From Methylotenera versatilis 301 (GTDB lineage Bacteria > Pseudomonadota > Gammaproteobacteria > Burkholderiales > Methylophilaceae): a stretch of 64,000 bases of DNA. The stretch is taken from contig NC_014207.1 in the NCBI RefSeq assembly GCF_000093025.1, forward strand, positions 2,294,001 to 2,358,000. The letters are read 5' to 3'. Each line of letters begins with the position of its first letter. Position 1 is the first letter of the stretch. The position numbers and the translations under genes are program-made. Positions 1 to 8,197 of the stretch are shown piece after piece. The notes below the pieces were generated by a model that had not been told where the DNA came from, ran no database searches, and saw only the letters and a program-made list of their open reading frames with translations.

Positions 1-20
1 TGTCAGTGAAGACAGGACAT

Positions 21-164
21 GCACCTGCGGATTACGAATATTCGACCCTAACACTCGATGTTTTCCGCTTTGGCTTCGAGTCCGCAGGTGCGCTTGGGTT
101 TATTAACGAATACTCAGGGCTCGCCGCACAACCGGCTCGCTATATTGGCTTCGCAAAACCCAGC
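21..164 (+). ncRNA. Candidate bridge RNA of the IS110 element
   Basis: Two consecutive large stem-loops lie between the element's left end and the transposase start. The first has a perfect 11-bp stem (21-31 with 81-91) and an inner CTCGA/TCGAG stem (54-58 with 76-80). The second has the stem TGGGTTT/AAACCCA (95-101 with 156-162), extendable by GC/GC across a one-base bulge, plus an inner GCCG/CGGC hairpin (123-126 with 133-136). This two-loop layout matches the target-binding and donor-binding loops known for IS110 bridge RNAs. Loop 112-120 equals the element's right end (1486-1494), as expected for a left-donor guide. Loop 64-72 is complementary to the right flank at 1496-1504, with one G-U pair, as expected for a right-target guide. 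The RNA ends are not determined. Confidence 0.6.
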
Positions 165-206
165 ATGCATGTCCATATTGATAATCTACCACTAGTGGAG
201 ATGATT

Positions 207-1478
207 ATGAAGACGCAATCTACACATTCTTTTACTGCTTTTATTGGCATTGATTGGGCCGACAAGAAGCATGATTTCTGTTTACTAGCTGCTGGTGCAG
301 AACAACGGGAATTCGGAACCTTTGACCATACGCCTGAAGCCATTGCCTTATGGGCAAAGGCCTTGCATGATCGCTTTGATGGACCAATTGCGATCTGCCT
401 TGAGTTATCCAAAGGCCCCTTGGTTTATGCGCTGCAGCGGTGTCCGTTTCTGGAGATATTTCCAGTACACCCGTCTACACTTGCCAAATACCGAGAAGCC
501 TTCGTCCCCAGCCATGCCAAAGACGACCCAACGGATGCTGAAATGGCACTGGAGATATTGCTGCGTCACCCAGACAAGCTGGATCCTATCCAGTTGCAAA
601 GTTCGCCTATGCGCATCTTGTCCAGACTCGTCGAAGAACGACGTACTTTAGTGAATGACGTGATAAGCATCACCAATCGTTTAACCAACGCACTTAAGCA
701 ATACTACCCGCAAGCATTGGACTGGTTCGAGCATAAAGATACCTTGATATTCTGTGACTTTCTGAGCCGCTGGCCAACCCTCAAGCAGGTTAAACAGGCA
801 AGACAATCCACGCTCGAATCATTCTTCCACCAGCACAATGTACGCCGTGCTTATCTCATTGAAAGACGTATTCAGGGGATTCGATCTGCAACTGCGTTGA
901 CAGATGACGAAGCCGTGATTCGGCCCTATCAGATGGTCGTACAAGCGATGGTTGAACAATTACGCGCTCTATTACTAGCCATCGACCATTTCGATACTGA
1001 AATCGATCAGATTGCTAAAAGCCTGCCAGATTATGATTTGTTTGCCGCTTTACCTGGTGCGGGACATATCATGGCGCCTAGACTATTGGTTGCCTTTGGT
1101 GAGGAGCGTGATCGATATACCAATGCAGCGCAGATCCAGCGATATTCTGGTGTCGCGCCAGTGGTCGAGCGCAGCGGTAACAAGTGCTGGGTACATTGGC
1201 GTATCGCCTGTCCAACATTTTTAAGACAGACCTTTGTGGAATGGGCAGGTTCTACCATTCCTAGATCGTTCTGGGCTGGCGCTTACTATCAGCAGCAGCG
1301 TAACAAAGGCTGTTCTCACCGTGTTGCAGTTCGAGCCTTGGCATTTAAGTGGATTAGAATCCTCTATCGTTGCTGGGAATCAAGAATACCTTATGACGAG
1401 TCTATTTATTTAAACTCGCTACGACGCAGAGGTTCACCCTTACTAACAAACCTGTCGGAAAATGCAAAAATAACTTGA
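207..1478 (+). CDS. IS110 family transposase
   Basis: This is a 423-residue recombinase that would act with a bridge RNA to insert or excise the element. The N-terminal RuvC-like DEDD domain begins with FIGIDWADKKHDF. The C-terminal transposase domain carries the LPGAGHIMAPRLL and YSGVAPVVERSGNK segments, the latter a plausible site of the catalytic serine. I chose ATG 207 because a GGAG box at 197-200 sits six bases upstream; ATG 201 is an alternative. The open frame that extends back to position 6 runs through the structured RNA region and is not protein-like. The length is normal and there is no frameshift, so the gene appears intact. Confidence 0.9.
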   Translation: MKTQSTHSFTAFIGIDWADKKHDFCLLAAGAEQREFGTFDHTPEAIALWAKALHDRFDGPIAICLELSKGPLVYALQRCPFLEIFPVHPSTLAKYREAFVPSHAKDDPTDAEMALEILLRHPDKLDPIQLQSSPMRILSRLVEERRTLVNDVISITNRLTNALKQYYPQALDWFEHKDTLIFCDFLSRWPTLKQVKQARQSTLESFFHQHNVRRAYLIERRIQGIRSATALTDDEAVIRPYQMVVQAMVEQLRALLLAIDHFDTEIDQIAKSLPDYDLFAALPGAGHIMAPRLLVAFGEERDRYTNAAQIQRYSGVAPVVERSGNKCWVHWRIACPTFLRQTFVEWAGSTIPRSFWAGAYYQQQRNKGCSHRVAVRALAFKWIRILYRCWESRIPYDESIYLNSLRRRGSPLLTNLSENAKIT

Positions 1479-1600
1479 CGGAGTGACTCAGGGCGCGAAG
1501 CGGACTTACGTAAACCTAACATAGAGGTTATCTTTTTGAGAAACACTTAGTACAAATGTCTGATGAGTCTACTTAAGCTTTTAGGAAAAATCAGCATAAG

Positions 1601-1627
1601 AAAAAGGCCGCAAAAGCGACCTTTTTA
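1601..1627 (-). terminator. Rho-independent terminator of the autotransporter gene
   Basis: AAAAAGG-C-CGC, a loop AAAA and GCG-A-CCTTTTT form a hairpin with A and T runs on the two sides. It lies just past the stop of the minus-strand autotransporter gene and could act in both directions. Confidence 0.7.
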
Positions 1628-1648
1628 TAACTCACTAGAAAGTTAAAG

Positions 1649-3295
1649 TTAGAATTTCCATAACCCAACCACTTGACCAGACACAGCGTTATAACCAGAA
1701 GCTTTTTCGCCATCAAGATTTACACTGAAAGTAAAATTCTTAGTTTTTTGGAAAGCGATAGCGGCTCCAATGTTATAGGAGTTACTAGCAAGCTCCTGAC
1801 CTGGAGTGCTAAATGCTGCACCACCACCTGTAAATGTAGACGTAGTATCAATGCCATTGCTATTAAAATCATGACGCCAATTAGCATGTACTGATGGAAG
1901 TATGGTCAACCCGCTTGCAAGATCTTTTTGAGTCGACAATTTAGCACCGAATACACTACGCACTCGGTTAGCGGTTTCGCCTTGTACGTTCATAGACAAC
2001 GCACCAGCTCCCGTTTCTGTATAACCATCTTGTTTCAGATGATTCCATTCCAAGCCCGCCATTGGGGTTAAAGTAATTGAATTCTTTAGCGCAATTGGCA
2101 AGCCTACATTAATCCGTGCTGCGACTTGGTCACCATCAAAATTACTATTAGCAATACCTGTAAGTGTTGTGTCTCGGCTACCATTAAACTTTTGTTTAGC
2201 ATAAGCTAACATACCGTCTAAATACCACTTTCCAAAATCGTGACTAGTGTAAACAGTCGCTTGGTAGGTTTTAATAGTTGTGTCATCACCACTTCGGAAA
2301 TCATCCATATTGACGCCAGTACGGGCATAAGTAAATGCACCACCAACTAACCAGTTATTTTCTAAGAGCGTATCTACACCGAATGCAGTACCCCAAGTAT
2401 TACTGCTGTAACCAGCATAACCGCTTTTTTGATCTTGGTTGTCGTGCGCACCAAAACCTTTCATCCAGAAGCCGTGTTTATTGTAATTGGTATTTTCCAC
2501 ATCAAGTAAACCCGAAGTATCACCGTTGGTAGCAACCATAATTCTTCCCTGATTTAAATCATCAGCCATCCCAACGACGTAGCCCTGCTCACGAATGTTT
2601 TCAATACGCGATGCCACACTATCTAATGAGCCGCTAACCGTTTGCCTCGAAGCTACAGCTAATGCACGGCTTGAATTTGGCGCTATGTGTTGAAGGGCGT
2701 TAGTTTGCTGTGCAGGTGTGAGTGCTGTTAGCATCGCAATTGGAATGCTTAAACCAAGTGGTGCGGTGTCAAGAACAATTGCTGCGCCTAAACTGTTTGG
2801 GGTAGAAACGGAAACGAAAGTCGATGTGTTTCCGCAAAGATTGCCTGTTCCCTGCAAATAGAAACAGCTCAGGGTCATATCCACGCCACTGAAATCATCT
2901 GTCCTAAGTGTGAAATAAGTAACTCCGACTGGAGCTGGCGCACCGGTTCCAAATAAATTGAAGTCTGTAAGATGAGCTTGACCAACTAGATTCGTTGTAA
3001 AGTTTAAAGCACCATTAGATTGAAAGTAAATGTTATTAAAATTAGCTAACGAGAATGTGCCATTACCAGCTGACGCACCAGCGACAACAACATTTAATGC
3101 AGATAAATTAGCAAAGCTAGCGCTAAATGAACCTGCGAGAGTGCCTGTTGTGGTGTCGGAAGTAGTGAAAGAGCCAGTTGCGGTAGCCCCATTGCCAGTA
3201 AACTGAAAGTTGAAGGTATCTGCCATTGCAGATTGCATACCTAAACAAGCCAAAACTGTAGCAGCTGAAATTGCTTTTAATTTATTATTAATCAT
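1649..3295 (-). CDS. Autotransporter outer-membrane beta-domain protein
   Basis: This 548-residue protein has an N-terminal Sec signal peptide ending near residue 25 (SAMADTFNF). A glycine/serine/asparagine-rich passenger follows up to about residue 200, then a linker (LTPAQQTNALQHIAPNSSRAL). The C-terminal ~270 residues read as a classical autotransporter beta-barrel, with alternating aromatic strands and a terminal LWKF whose last residue is Phe, the usual Bam recognition signature. The passenger is short and contains only two Cys residues; no catalytic domain is recognisable. It may be surface-displayed or released. The gene stands alone between the IS110 element and the buf operon, with its own terminator. 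Confidence 0.85.
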   Translation of the reverse strand: MINNKLKAISAATVLACLGMQSAMADTFNFQFTGNGATATGSFTTSDTTTGTLAGSFSASFANLSALNVVVAGASAGNGTFSLANFNNIYFQSNGALNFTTNLVGQAHLTDFNLFGTGAPAPVGVTYFTLRTDDFSGVDMTLSCFYLQGTGNLCGNTSTFVSVSTPNSLGAAIVLDTAPLGLSIPIAMLTALTPAQQTNALQHIAPNSSRALAVASRQTVSGSLDSVASRIENIREQGYVVGMADDLNQGRIMVATNGDTSGLLDVENTNYNKHGFWMKGFGAHDNQDQKSGYAGYSSNTWGTAFGVDTLLENNWLVGGAFTYARTGVNMDDFRSGDDTTIKTYQATVYTSHDFGKWYLDGMLAYAKQKFNGSRDTTLTGIANSNFDGDQVAARINVGLPIALKNSITLTPMAGLEWNHLKQDGYTETGAGALSMNVQGETANRVRSVFGAKLSTQKDLASGLTILPSVHANWRHDFNSNGIDTTSTFTGGGAAFSTPGQELASNSYNIGAAIAFQKTKNFTFSVNLDGEKASGYNAVSGQVVGLWKF

Positions 3296-3573
3296 AATAA
3301 TTTCCCATTATTGTTTTTTGTGGAATTATTATACTGACTAAACTTAGGGCAGCTAATACAACTTAGTTACAATGTTGTTTTTTTACAACGCAATTAATAC
3401 ACTGCCCATAGCTGAGTGATTTTTTGCAATCTGCTATTGATCTACGCAAGCGGATGCCTCTTGATGGCTGATCTCATTGATTCGTGCTATCTGACTTTTG
3501 ACTTCTCAAAAGCAGACTTTTCATATGAGAGCTCGCGACCCATTTCGGCCATTCAGTTGTTATAAAAATTATG

Positions 3574-4368
3574 TTAATTTATAAAACTAATCAATACCAC
3601 GTTAGAAATCAACCCATTTTCTAACCAGCCAGCTAGATATTGTGCAGCAGTTGCCATGGCTTGCTCATAATCCATCTCGACTTCTAGGCTGGCGCAAATT
3701 TCACCAAAAGTTGCCCCCATCACTGCCATATTTAAGGCGATAACTTCCATTTCTGTTATCTGCCTAAATTGTGAGTTGAAATTTTTTCGCCAGATTAGCC
3801 AAGATTGATAACTGCTTTCTTGCGCTGATTTGGGGGGAATTTCTTCTGCCTCTAACGCTTGCCAAATCCTTATGGTATTCCAACGGGTACGAACTACTTT
3901 AACTGCTGGTTGAAATCTAAAACTTAGCGTGTCCCAGTTTTCTGGCGGAATTGTAGAGAGTTCTTGTAGAGTTAATTCAGGCACGTTTTCCGCATCAAAA
4001 GCAAGTGATAATGCCCACTCAAAGTCTGCCACCTCAGCGGCGATTGGGTGTTGCGCTAGGGTGGTGAGTAAGTGCTCTCGCATCTCACCACCATACCAAC
4101 GTAAGTTTCTGTAAGTAGAAGGGTAGGCCGTAATATATTCACGGGCAATCTTGTTAAACAACAAGTCACCTAACAATGCTTTTAGTTGAGGATAGGCCGT
4201 TGCCAGTGCCTCTACAATGCGAAGCCGATAGGCATCGTGGTAAATACTCAGCCGCTTCTTCGCACTTACTTTTTTGTCGTCAATCACCGCCTTGATAAAG
4301 CTCGAGCTTTTAGCATCATCTAATAAATAGGCTTGAAAATCAGCTTGAAGTTTGGCTAACTGGCTCAT
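3574..4368 (-). CDS. bufC: BufC/HvfC family protein (DUF2063)
   Basis: This 264-residue helical protein begins LAKLQADFQAYLL and carries the YHDAYRLRIVEALATAYPQL segment typical of the DUF2063 N-terminal domain. Family members are partner proteins of the DUF692 enzyme and are thought to help present the precursor peptide. The start overlaps the bufB stop by four bases (ATGA), indicating translational coupling. It is the last gene of the minus-strand bufA-bufB-bufC operon. An AT-rich gap containing a weak GTTGT/ACAAC hairpin follows it. Confidence 0.85.
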   Translation of the reverse strand: MSQLAKLQADFQAYLLDDAKSSSFIKAVIDDKKVSAKKRLSIYHDAYRLRIVEALATAYPQLKALLGDLLFNKIAREYITAYPSTYRNLRWYGGEMREHLLTTLAQHPIAAEVADFEWALSLAFDAENVPELTLQELSTIPPENWDTLSFRFQPAVKVVRTRWNTIRIWQALEAEEIPPKSAQESSYQSWLIWRKNFNSQFRQITEMEVIALNMAVMGATFGEICASLEVEMDYEQAMATAAQYLAGWLENGLISNVVLISFIN

Positions 4369-5201
4369 GCTGCTGCTCTTAGTATGTTGGCTGATAGATT
4401 ACGTGCGATTTGTAGCTCTTGCACTAGCACTTCTAATTCTGGCATGTTGTCATCACGCTCTATCATGGTAGAAACCTCGCCCAGCTTAGAAATTGCATAA
4501 CCGTATAAATCCCACACAGGGTCTATGACGGGTGCATCATGCGTATCAATAATGTAGTCGCCATTATTTTGGTGCCCAGCCAAGTGAATTTGCTGGACTC
4601 TATGTTGAGGAACGCCATCAATAAAGTCTTTGGCATCAAAATTGTGGTTATAGCTGCTGACGTAAATATTGTTGACGTCTAAGAGCAGTAAGCAATCGGT
4701 TTGCTCACAAATCAGCGAGATGAACTCCCACTCAGTCATAGTGGAATCAACGTAACTGGCGTAACTAGAGACGTTCTCTAGCAAAATCTGACGGCCTAAG
4801 TAATCTTGTACAGTGTTCACGCGTTCGGCTACGTGTTTTGCAGTTTCTTCGGTGTAAGGCAATGGCAATAAGTCGTGTATATTTTGACCATGCACGCCTG
4901 TCCAGCATAGGTGATCAGAAATCCAAGCTGGTTGAATTCTATCGGCTAACTTTTTTAAATCTTTTAAATACGTTTTGTCGAATGGCTCTGTAGAACCAAT
5001 TGATAAAGATACTCCATGCATGACTACTGGGTAATCTGCGCGAATACGGTCTAAAAAATTAAGTGGTAAACCACCAGGTATCATATAATTTTCAGATAGC
5101 GCTTCGAACCAATCAATATTTGGCTTGGAATCTAAAATTTCGTTGTAATGCTCAGTTCGTAAACCGAGACCAAAGCCTAATGACGGTAGATTATTACGCA
5201 T
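4365..5201 (-). CDS. bufB: BufB/HvfB peptide-modifying enzyme (DUF692)
   Basis: This 278-residue TIM-barrel protein belongs to the DUF692 family, which includes MbnB and the bufferin and HvfB enzymes. These use iron to convert cysteines of a small peptide into heterocycles. Diagnostic segments are GLGLRTEHYNEIL, WFEALSENYM, VMHGVSLSIGS, ISDHLCWTG, LLENVSSYASY, LDVNNIYVSS and IHLAGHQ, which together supply the conserved His/Asp/Glu metal ligands. It lies between the cysteine-rich bufA precursor and bufC, which it overlaps by four bases. The likely substrate is the product of 5291-5641. The exact modification is inferred from the family. Confidence 0.9.
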   Translation of the reverse strand: MRNNLPSLGFGLGLRTEHYNEILDSKPNIDWFEALSENYMIPGGLPLNFLDRIRADYPVVMHGVSLSIGSTEPFDKTYLKDLKKLADRIQPAWISDHLCWTGVHGQNIHDLLPLPYTEETAKHVAERVNTVQDYLGRQILLENVSSYASYVDSTMTEWEFISLICEQTDCLLLLDVNNIYVSSYNHNFDAKDFIDGVPQHRVQQIHLAGHQNNGDYIIDTHDAPVIDPVWDLYGYAISKLGEVSTMIERDDNMPELEVLVQELQIARNLSANILRAAA

Positions 5202-5290
5202 GTAAATCTCTAATAATGGTGTGAAGTTCTAATAAGCTGCTAAAGTTAGCATGGGCATGTCGCCATACCCATACTCAATTTATCAGACCA

Positions 5291-5641
5291 TCAAACTAAA
5301 TGACCGCCTTTCGCATCACAATCAGCGCCAGTTAATGCTAAGTGACCCTGACCTTTACACTCGTTTTGACCTTTACAAGAATTTGCAGCACTTTTGCAAG
5401 AACCTTGGCCTTTACAAGCATTGGTAGCTGTTTTACAAGCATTTTGACCTTTACATGAATTGCCTGCAGTTTTGCAATCACTCGTGCCCTTACATGAGTT
5501 TACGCCTACACATGCACCGACAGTGCTGTTGGCAGCGGTATTGGTGCCTGCACCAGTTGCTGCACAACCCGCTAAGATAAGTGCTGCGGCGCCAAGCGCT
5601 AACATTGCACCGCGGCGAGCTTTAGATGTTTCAATAGACAT
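5291..5641 (-). CDS. bufA: Bufferin-type cysteine-rich precursor peptide (BufA2-like)
   Basis: This 116-residue protein has an N-terminal signal (ARRGAMLALGAAALILAGC) and then a cysteine-rich tail. The tail is built of repeating CKG/CK(T/S)A units, with cysteines at residues 44, 50, 56, 63, 69, 76, 82, 89, 95 and 108. The roughly 13-residue period CKGQxxCKxAxNS is the pattern of BufA2-type periplasmic copper-binding bufferins. The start is ATG 5641 because a GGAAGG ribosome-binding site lies just upstream; the open frame further upstream is non-coding. The signal ends in LAGC, a good lipobox, so the peptide could be lipid-anchored rather than free. Modification by the neighbouring BufB/BufC pair is inferred. 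Confidence 0.85.
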   Translation of the reverse strand: MSIETSKARRGAMLALGAAALILAGCAATGAGTNTAANSTVGACVGVNSCKGTSDCKTAGNSCKGQNACKTATNACKGQGSCKSAANSCKGQNECKGQGHLALTGADCDAKGGHLV

Positions 5642-5660
5642 GATATTTCCTTCCGAGTTT

Positions 5661-5688
5661 ATTATAAAAATCCACCATCTAAAGTCAA
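5661..5688 (-). promoter_or_regulatory. Sigma-70-like promoter of the bufABC operon
   Basis: On the minus strand TTGACT (5688-5683) is separated by 16 bases from a perfect TATAAT (5666-5661), about 20 bases before the bufA start. The transcript leader would be very short. No start site has been measured. Confidence 0.6.
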
Positions 5689-5905
5689 AATTAACGTTTA
5701 GAAAGGTAGACGATCTAAATACGTGAATTAACACAAAATAGATTCATCATGTGCCACGCAACATTTAGTCGGAATAACTTTTAATCCCTTACAAAAACTT
5801 TCATTTTATTTAGTTAATAGTTTCACGAAATTATTTCTCTACAAGATTTGTAAGGAACCATCTTCATTTGCGACTAATGAGCACATTCAATCATCGGAGT
5901 TCATT

Positions 5906-6289
5906 ATGAAAGCCTTACTTAAATCATTATTGTTAGCATCTAGCCTTATAGTTGCTGTGACAGCATTTGCAGAACCTGCCGCTTTTACTCATTCAGGTTT
6001 TAATCAATTACAAAAAGAAGGTAAATCTATCTTGGTCGAAGTGCATGCACCTTGGTGCCCTACTTGTCGGGCGCAAGCACCCATTGTGGATATGTTGCTC
6101 AAAAAGAAAGAATATCAATCCATTAACGCATTACGTGTGGATTTTGATAGCCAAAAAGACGCGTTAAAAGCATTTAATGTGAGTAAGCAAAGTACGTTAA
6201 TTGTTTATAAAGGGTCGAAAGAGATGGGGCGCAGCACTGGAGACACTTCACCCGCAAGCATAGAAAAGTTAATTCAGAATGCTATCTAA
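5906..6289 (+). CDS. Periplasmic thioredoxin-like protein (CPTC)
   Basis: This 127-residue protein has a signal peptide (to about ATAFAEPA, residue 22) and a thioredoxin fold with active site APWCPTCRAQAP. It would act as an exported thiol-disulfide oxidoreductase. It is transcribed away from the buf operon and followed after 22 bases by a CcdA-like membrane thiol transporter that could keep it reduced. The CPTC dipeptide differs from thioredoxin CGPC and DsbA CPHC. The specific client is unknown; the cysteine-rich bufferin next door is a reasonable guess. Confidence 0.85.
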   Translation: MKALLKSLLLASSLIVAVTAFAEPAAFTHSGFNQLQKEGKSILVEVHAPWCPTCRAQAPIVDMLLKKKEYQSINALRVDFDSQKDALKAFNVSKQSTLIVYKGSKEMGRSTGDTSPASIEKLIQNAI

Positions 6290-6311
6290 ATAAATATAAG
6301 GATTGCTAATC

Positions 6312-7040
6312 ATGATTGCTGATTTTGGTGTTTATGGATTGAGTTTCTTGGCTGGGATACTGTCTATCTTATCCCCATGTGTTTTACCTCTGGTCCCCAT
6401 AATTGTGGGTACTGCACTCAATACGCATAAATATGGTCCCTATGCCCTAGCATTTGGATTGGCGATTTCATTCACCGCAGTAGGGGTCTTTATTGCCACA
6501 ATTGGCGCCTCAATTGGCATAGATCAAGAAGTGTTTAGAACGATTGCGGCCCTACTCTTAATCACATTTGGTGTGGTATTACTTTCAGGGACTTTGCAGG
6601 AGAAATTTGCTAGTGTTACTGCTGGCATTAGCGGGTCTGGAAATAATTTATTAAGCAAAGTATCTACAGACTCATTATCTGGCCAATTTATTCTGGGATT
6701 GTTGTTAGGAATTGTATGGAGTCCATGTGTAGGCCCCGTTTTAGGCGCAACGATCACTTTAGCCAGCCAAGGCGCTAACTTGCTGCACGTTACATTGGTT
6801 ATGGCAATATTTGGCCTAGGCGCAGGCTTACCACTAATTTTACTAGGCTCACTCTCAAGACAAGCCATGATGAAGGTCAGAAGTAAATTATTTACCGCGG
6901 GTAAGGTTGGTAAACGCATCCTTGGAGTCATTTTATTACTTGTAGGACTTTTGATTATTTCTGGATTAGATAAACAATTCGAAGCTTTAATTGTAAAAGC
7001 ATCGCCAGATTGGTTAATTTCTATTACCACACGATATTGA
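6312..7040 (+). CDS. CcdA-type membrane thiol reductant transporter
   Basis: This is a 242-residue protein with about six membrane segments. It carries the two hallmark half-sites SPCVLPLVP (residues ~22-30) and WSPCVGPVLGA (~138-148), whose cysteines shuttle electrons from cytoplasmic thioredoxin to the periplasm. I chose ATG 6312 because an AAGG box lies about nine bases upstream; the in-frame TTG at 6303 is less likely. The close spacing to the CPTC thioredoxin-like gene suggests an operon delivering reductant to that protein. It lacks the N- and C-terminal domains of full DsbD. Confidence 0.9.
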   Translation: MIADFGVYGLSFLAGILSILSPCVLPLVPIIVGTALNTHKYGPYALAFGLAISFTAVGVFIATIGASIGIDQEVFRTIAALLLITFGVVLLSGTLQEKFASVTAGISGSGNNLLSKVSTDSLSGQFILGLLLGIVWSPCVGPVLGATITLASQGANLLHVTLVMAIFGLGAGLPLILLGSLSRQAMMKVRSKLFTAGKVGKRILGVILLLVGLLIISGLDKQFEALIVKASPDWLISITTRY

Positions 7041-7249
7041 ATTTAATGATTTACTCTCATTTAGATACGGGCTTCGTGCTGTAGTTATCTACATATCAAT
7101 ATAAGTAAGTTGTCGAAATGCGAATATTGGCTCGCCTGAGCAGTCACTTATCGTTTGATTGAACCATTGTGCGGTATAAATAGTTGATTTCTCTCGTAAG
7201 TTTTGAGTAACTACAACGACTAACTCTTATTTAACTAGGATGCGAAGTT

Positions 7250-8041
7250 ATGTTTCTAAAACGTAGTAGTAAATCCAAAACCATTTGGAATTTCCTAATT
7301 CCTTTAATTTTATCAATTGTACCAACAGCTCTTGTTGCAGCAGAATGTTCCACTAAAAGTGGTGCCACAAGAGTGCCTTTGCTTGAGCTATATACTTCGG
7401 AGGGCTGCAGTAGTTGTCCTCCGGCTGACAAGTGGCTGAGTAACATGAAGTTAAGTGCTGATAAAGTTGTGCCATTGGCATTTCATGTAGATTATTGGAA
7501 CTATATTGGCTGGAAAGATAAGTTTTCAAAGCCAGAATTTAGTGCCCGTCAAAATAGAAATGTTGCATTTAGCGGTTCAAGTTTTGTTTATACACCGCAG
7601 TTTAGTTTTAATGGGCAAGATTTTAGAGGTTGGAATGATTCACGTTTAAATCAAATTGTTGAAAACAGTTTAAAGCAACCATCGCGTGCGAACTTGACAC
7701 TAGATACGACTAATCAAGTAAACGGTGAAATTTCAATAAAAGCTACTGCACAGGTATTCCAATTAGAAGACTCCAAGCATTCTGAAATTTATATTGCGAT
7801 TTACGAGAATAAACTAATAAGCAACATCAATGCAGGTGAAAATAACGGTCGCGAACTAAAGCATGATTATGTAGTTCGTGATTTATTGGGAGCTTACCAA
7901 TTCAACAATAAAAAAGAATTCTCAAAAAGCATTACCTTAAAGCCTGAATGGAAAGGCCGAAATGCAGGGGCTGTAATATTTGTGCAGAACTCGCAAAATG
8001 GAGAAATCCTTCAAAGTTTACAGTTACCCTTTTGTAGTTAA
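7250..8041 (+). CDS. Secreted DUF1223 family protein
   Basis: This 263-residue protein has an N-terminal signal (hydrophobic stretch IWNFLIPLILSIVPTALVAA). A thioredoxin-like DUF1223 domain then opens with LLELYTSEGCSSCPPADKWL and continues with FHVDYWNYIGWKDKFS and the SSFVYTPQFSFNG segment. The CSSC motif sits where a thioredoxin active site would be. No enzymatic role is firmly established for the family. It follows the CcdA-like gene after about 210 bases, so the three adjacent proteins all carry exported thiol motifs. It ends 70 bases before the IS21 element. Confidence 0.85.
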   Translation: MFLKRSSKSKTIWNFLIPLILSIVPTALVAAECSTKSGATRVPLLELYTSEGCSSCPPADKWLSNMKLSADKVVPLAFHVDYWNYIGWKDKFSKPEFSARQNRNVAFSGSSFVYTPQFSFNGQDFRGWNDSRLNQIVENSLKQPSRANLTLDTTNQVNGEISIKATAQVFQLEDSKHSEIYIAIYENKLISNINAGENNGRELKHDYVVRDLLGAYQFNNKKEFSKSITLKPEWKGRNAGAVIFVQNSQNGEILQSLQLPFCS

Positions 8042-8110
8042 TTATTTAGGCTAACAATAGAAAGTTGAGTTGGTTACTGGCACACCTATCGGATCTTTAT
8101 AACCGTATCT

Positions 8111-8139
8111 TGTTGAATTGCACTCAGAATTGACCCACC
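8111..8139 (+). repeat. IS21 left terminal inverted repeat
   Basis: It begins TGTTGAATTGCA, which is identical to the complement of the right end for 12 bases, and ends TTGACCCACC. A second internal copy of the unit (ATTGCAC...ATTGACCCAC) lies at 8149-8173. Confidence 0.9.
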
Positions 8140-8197
8140 TAACGATATAAATTGCACTAGAAATTGACCCACGTACCGATACTATTCTGCTCAAGCT

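Larger units (their letters stand above)
1..1494 (+). mobile_element. IS110-group insertion sequence (left end at or beyond window start)
   Basis: One DEDD-type transposase gene is preceded by about 200 bases of structured non-coding DNA and followed by a short right end. There are no obvious terminal inverted repeats, which is typical of the IS110 group rather than IS1111. A 9-base sequence ACTCAGGGC occurs at 1486-1494 and again in the upstream structured region at 112-120, so I place the right boundary near 1494. A TTGACG box at 1475-1480 overlaps the stop codon. In this family a -35 box at the right end can pair with a -10 box at the left end when the element circularises. The left boundary is not defined because the window may begin inside the element. 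Confidence 0.75.

Noticed and set aside
6-206. N-terminal extension of the IS110 transposase frame
   Set aside because: The first 67 codons cover the structured bridge-RNA-like region and lack transposase similarity. A good ribosome-binding site precedes ATG 207.
5291-5641. CRISPR or tandem DNA repeat from the repeated AAGCATTTTTACC-like units
   Set aside because: The periodicity is at protein level (CKG units of bufA) with variable DNA and no spacers; no CRISPR array is present in the window.
8042-8110. Possible kdpD or kdpE remnant left of the IS21 element
   Set aside because: Translation of both strands gives no KdpD C-terminal or KdpE sequence. One short minus-strand frame (RYGYKDPIGVPVTNSTFYC) is unassigned.
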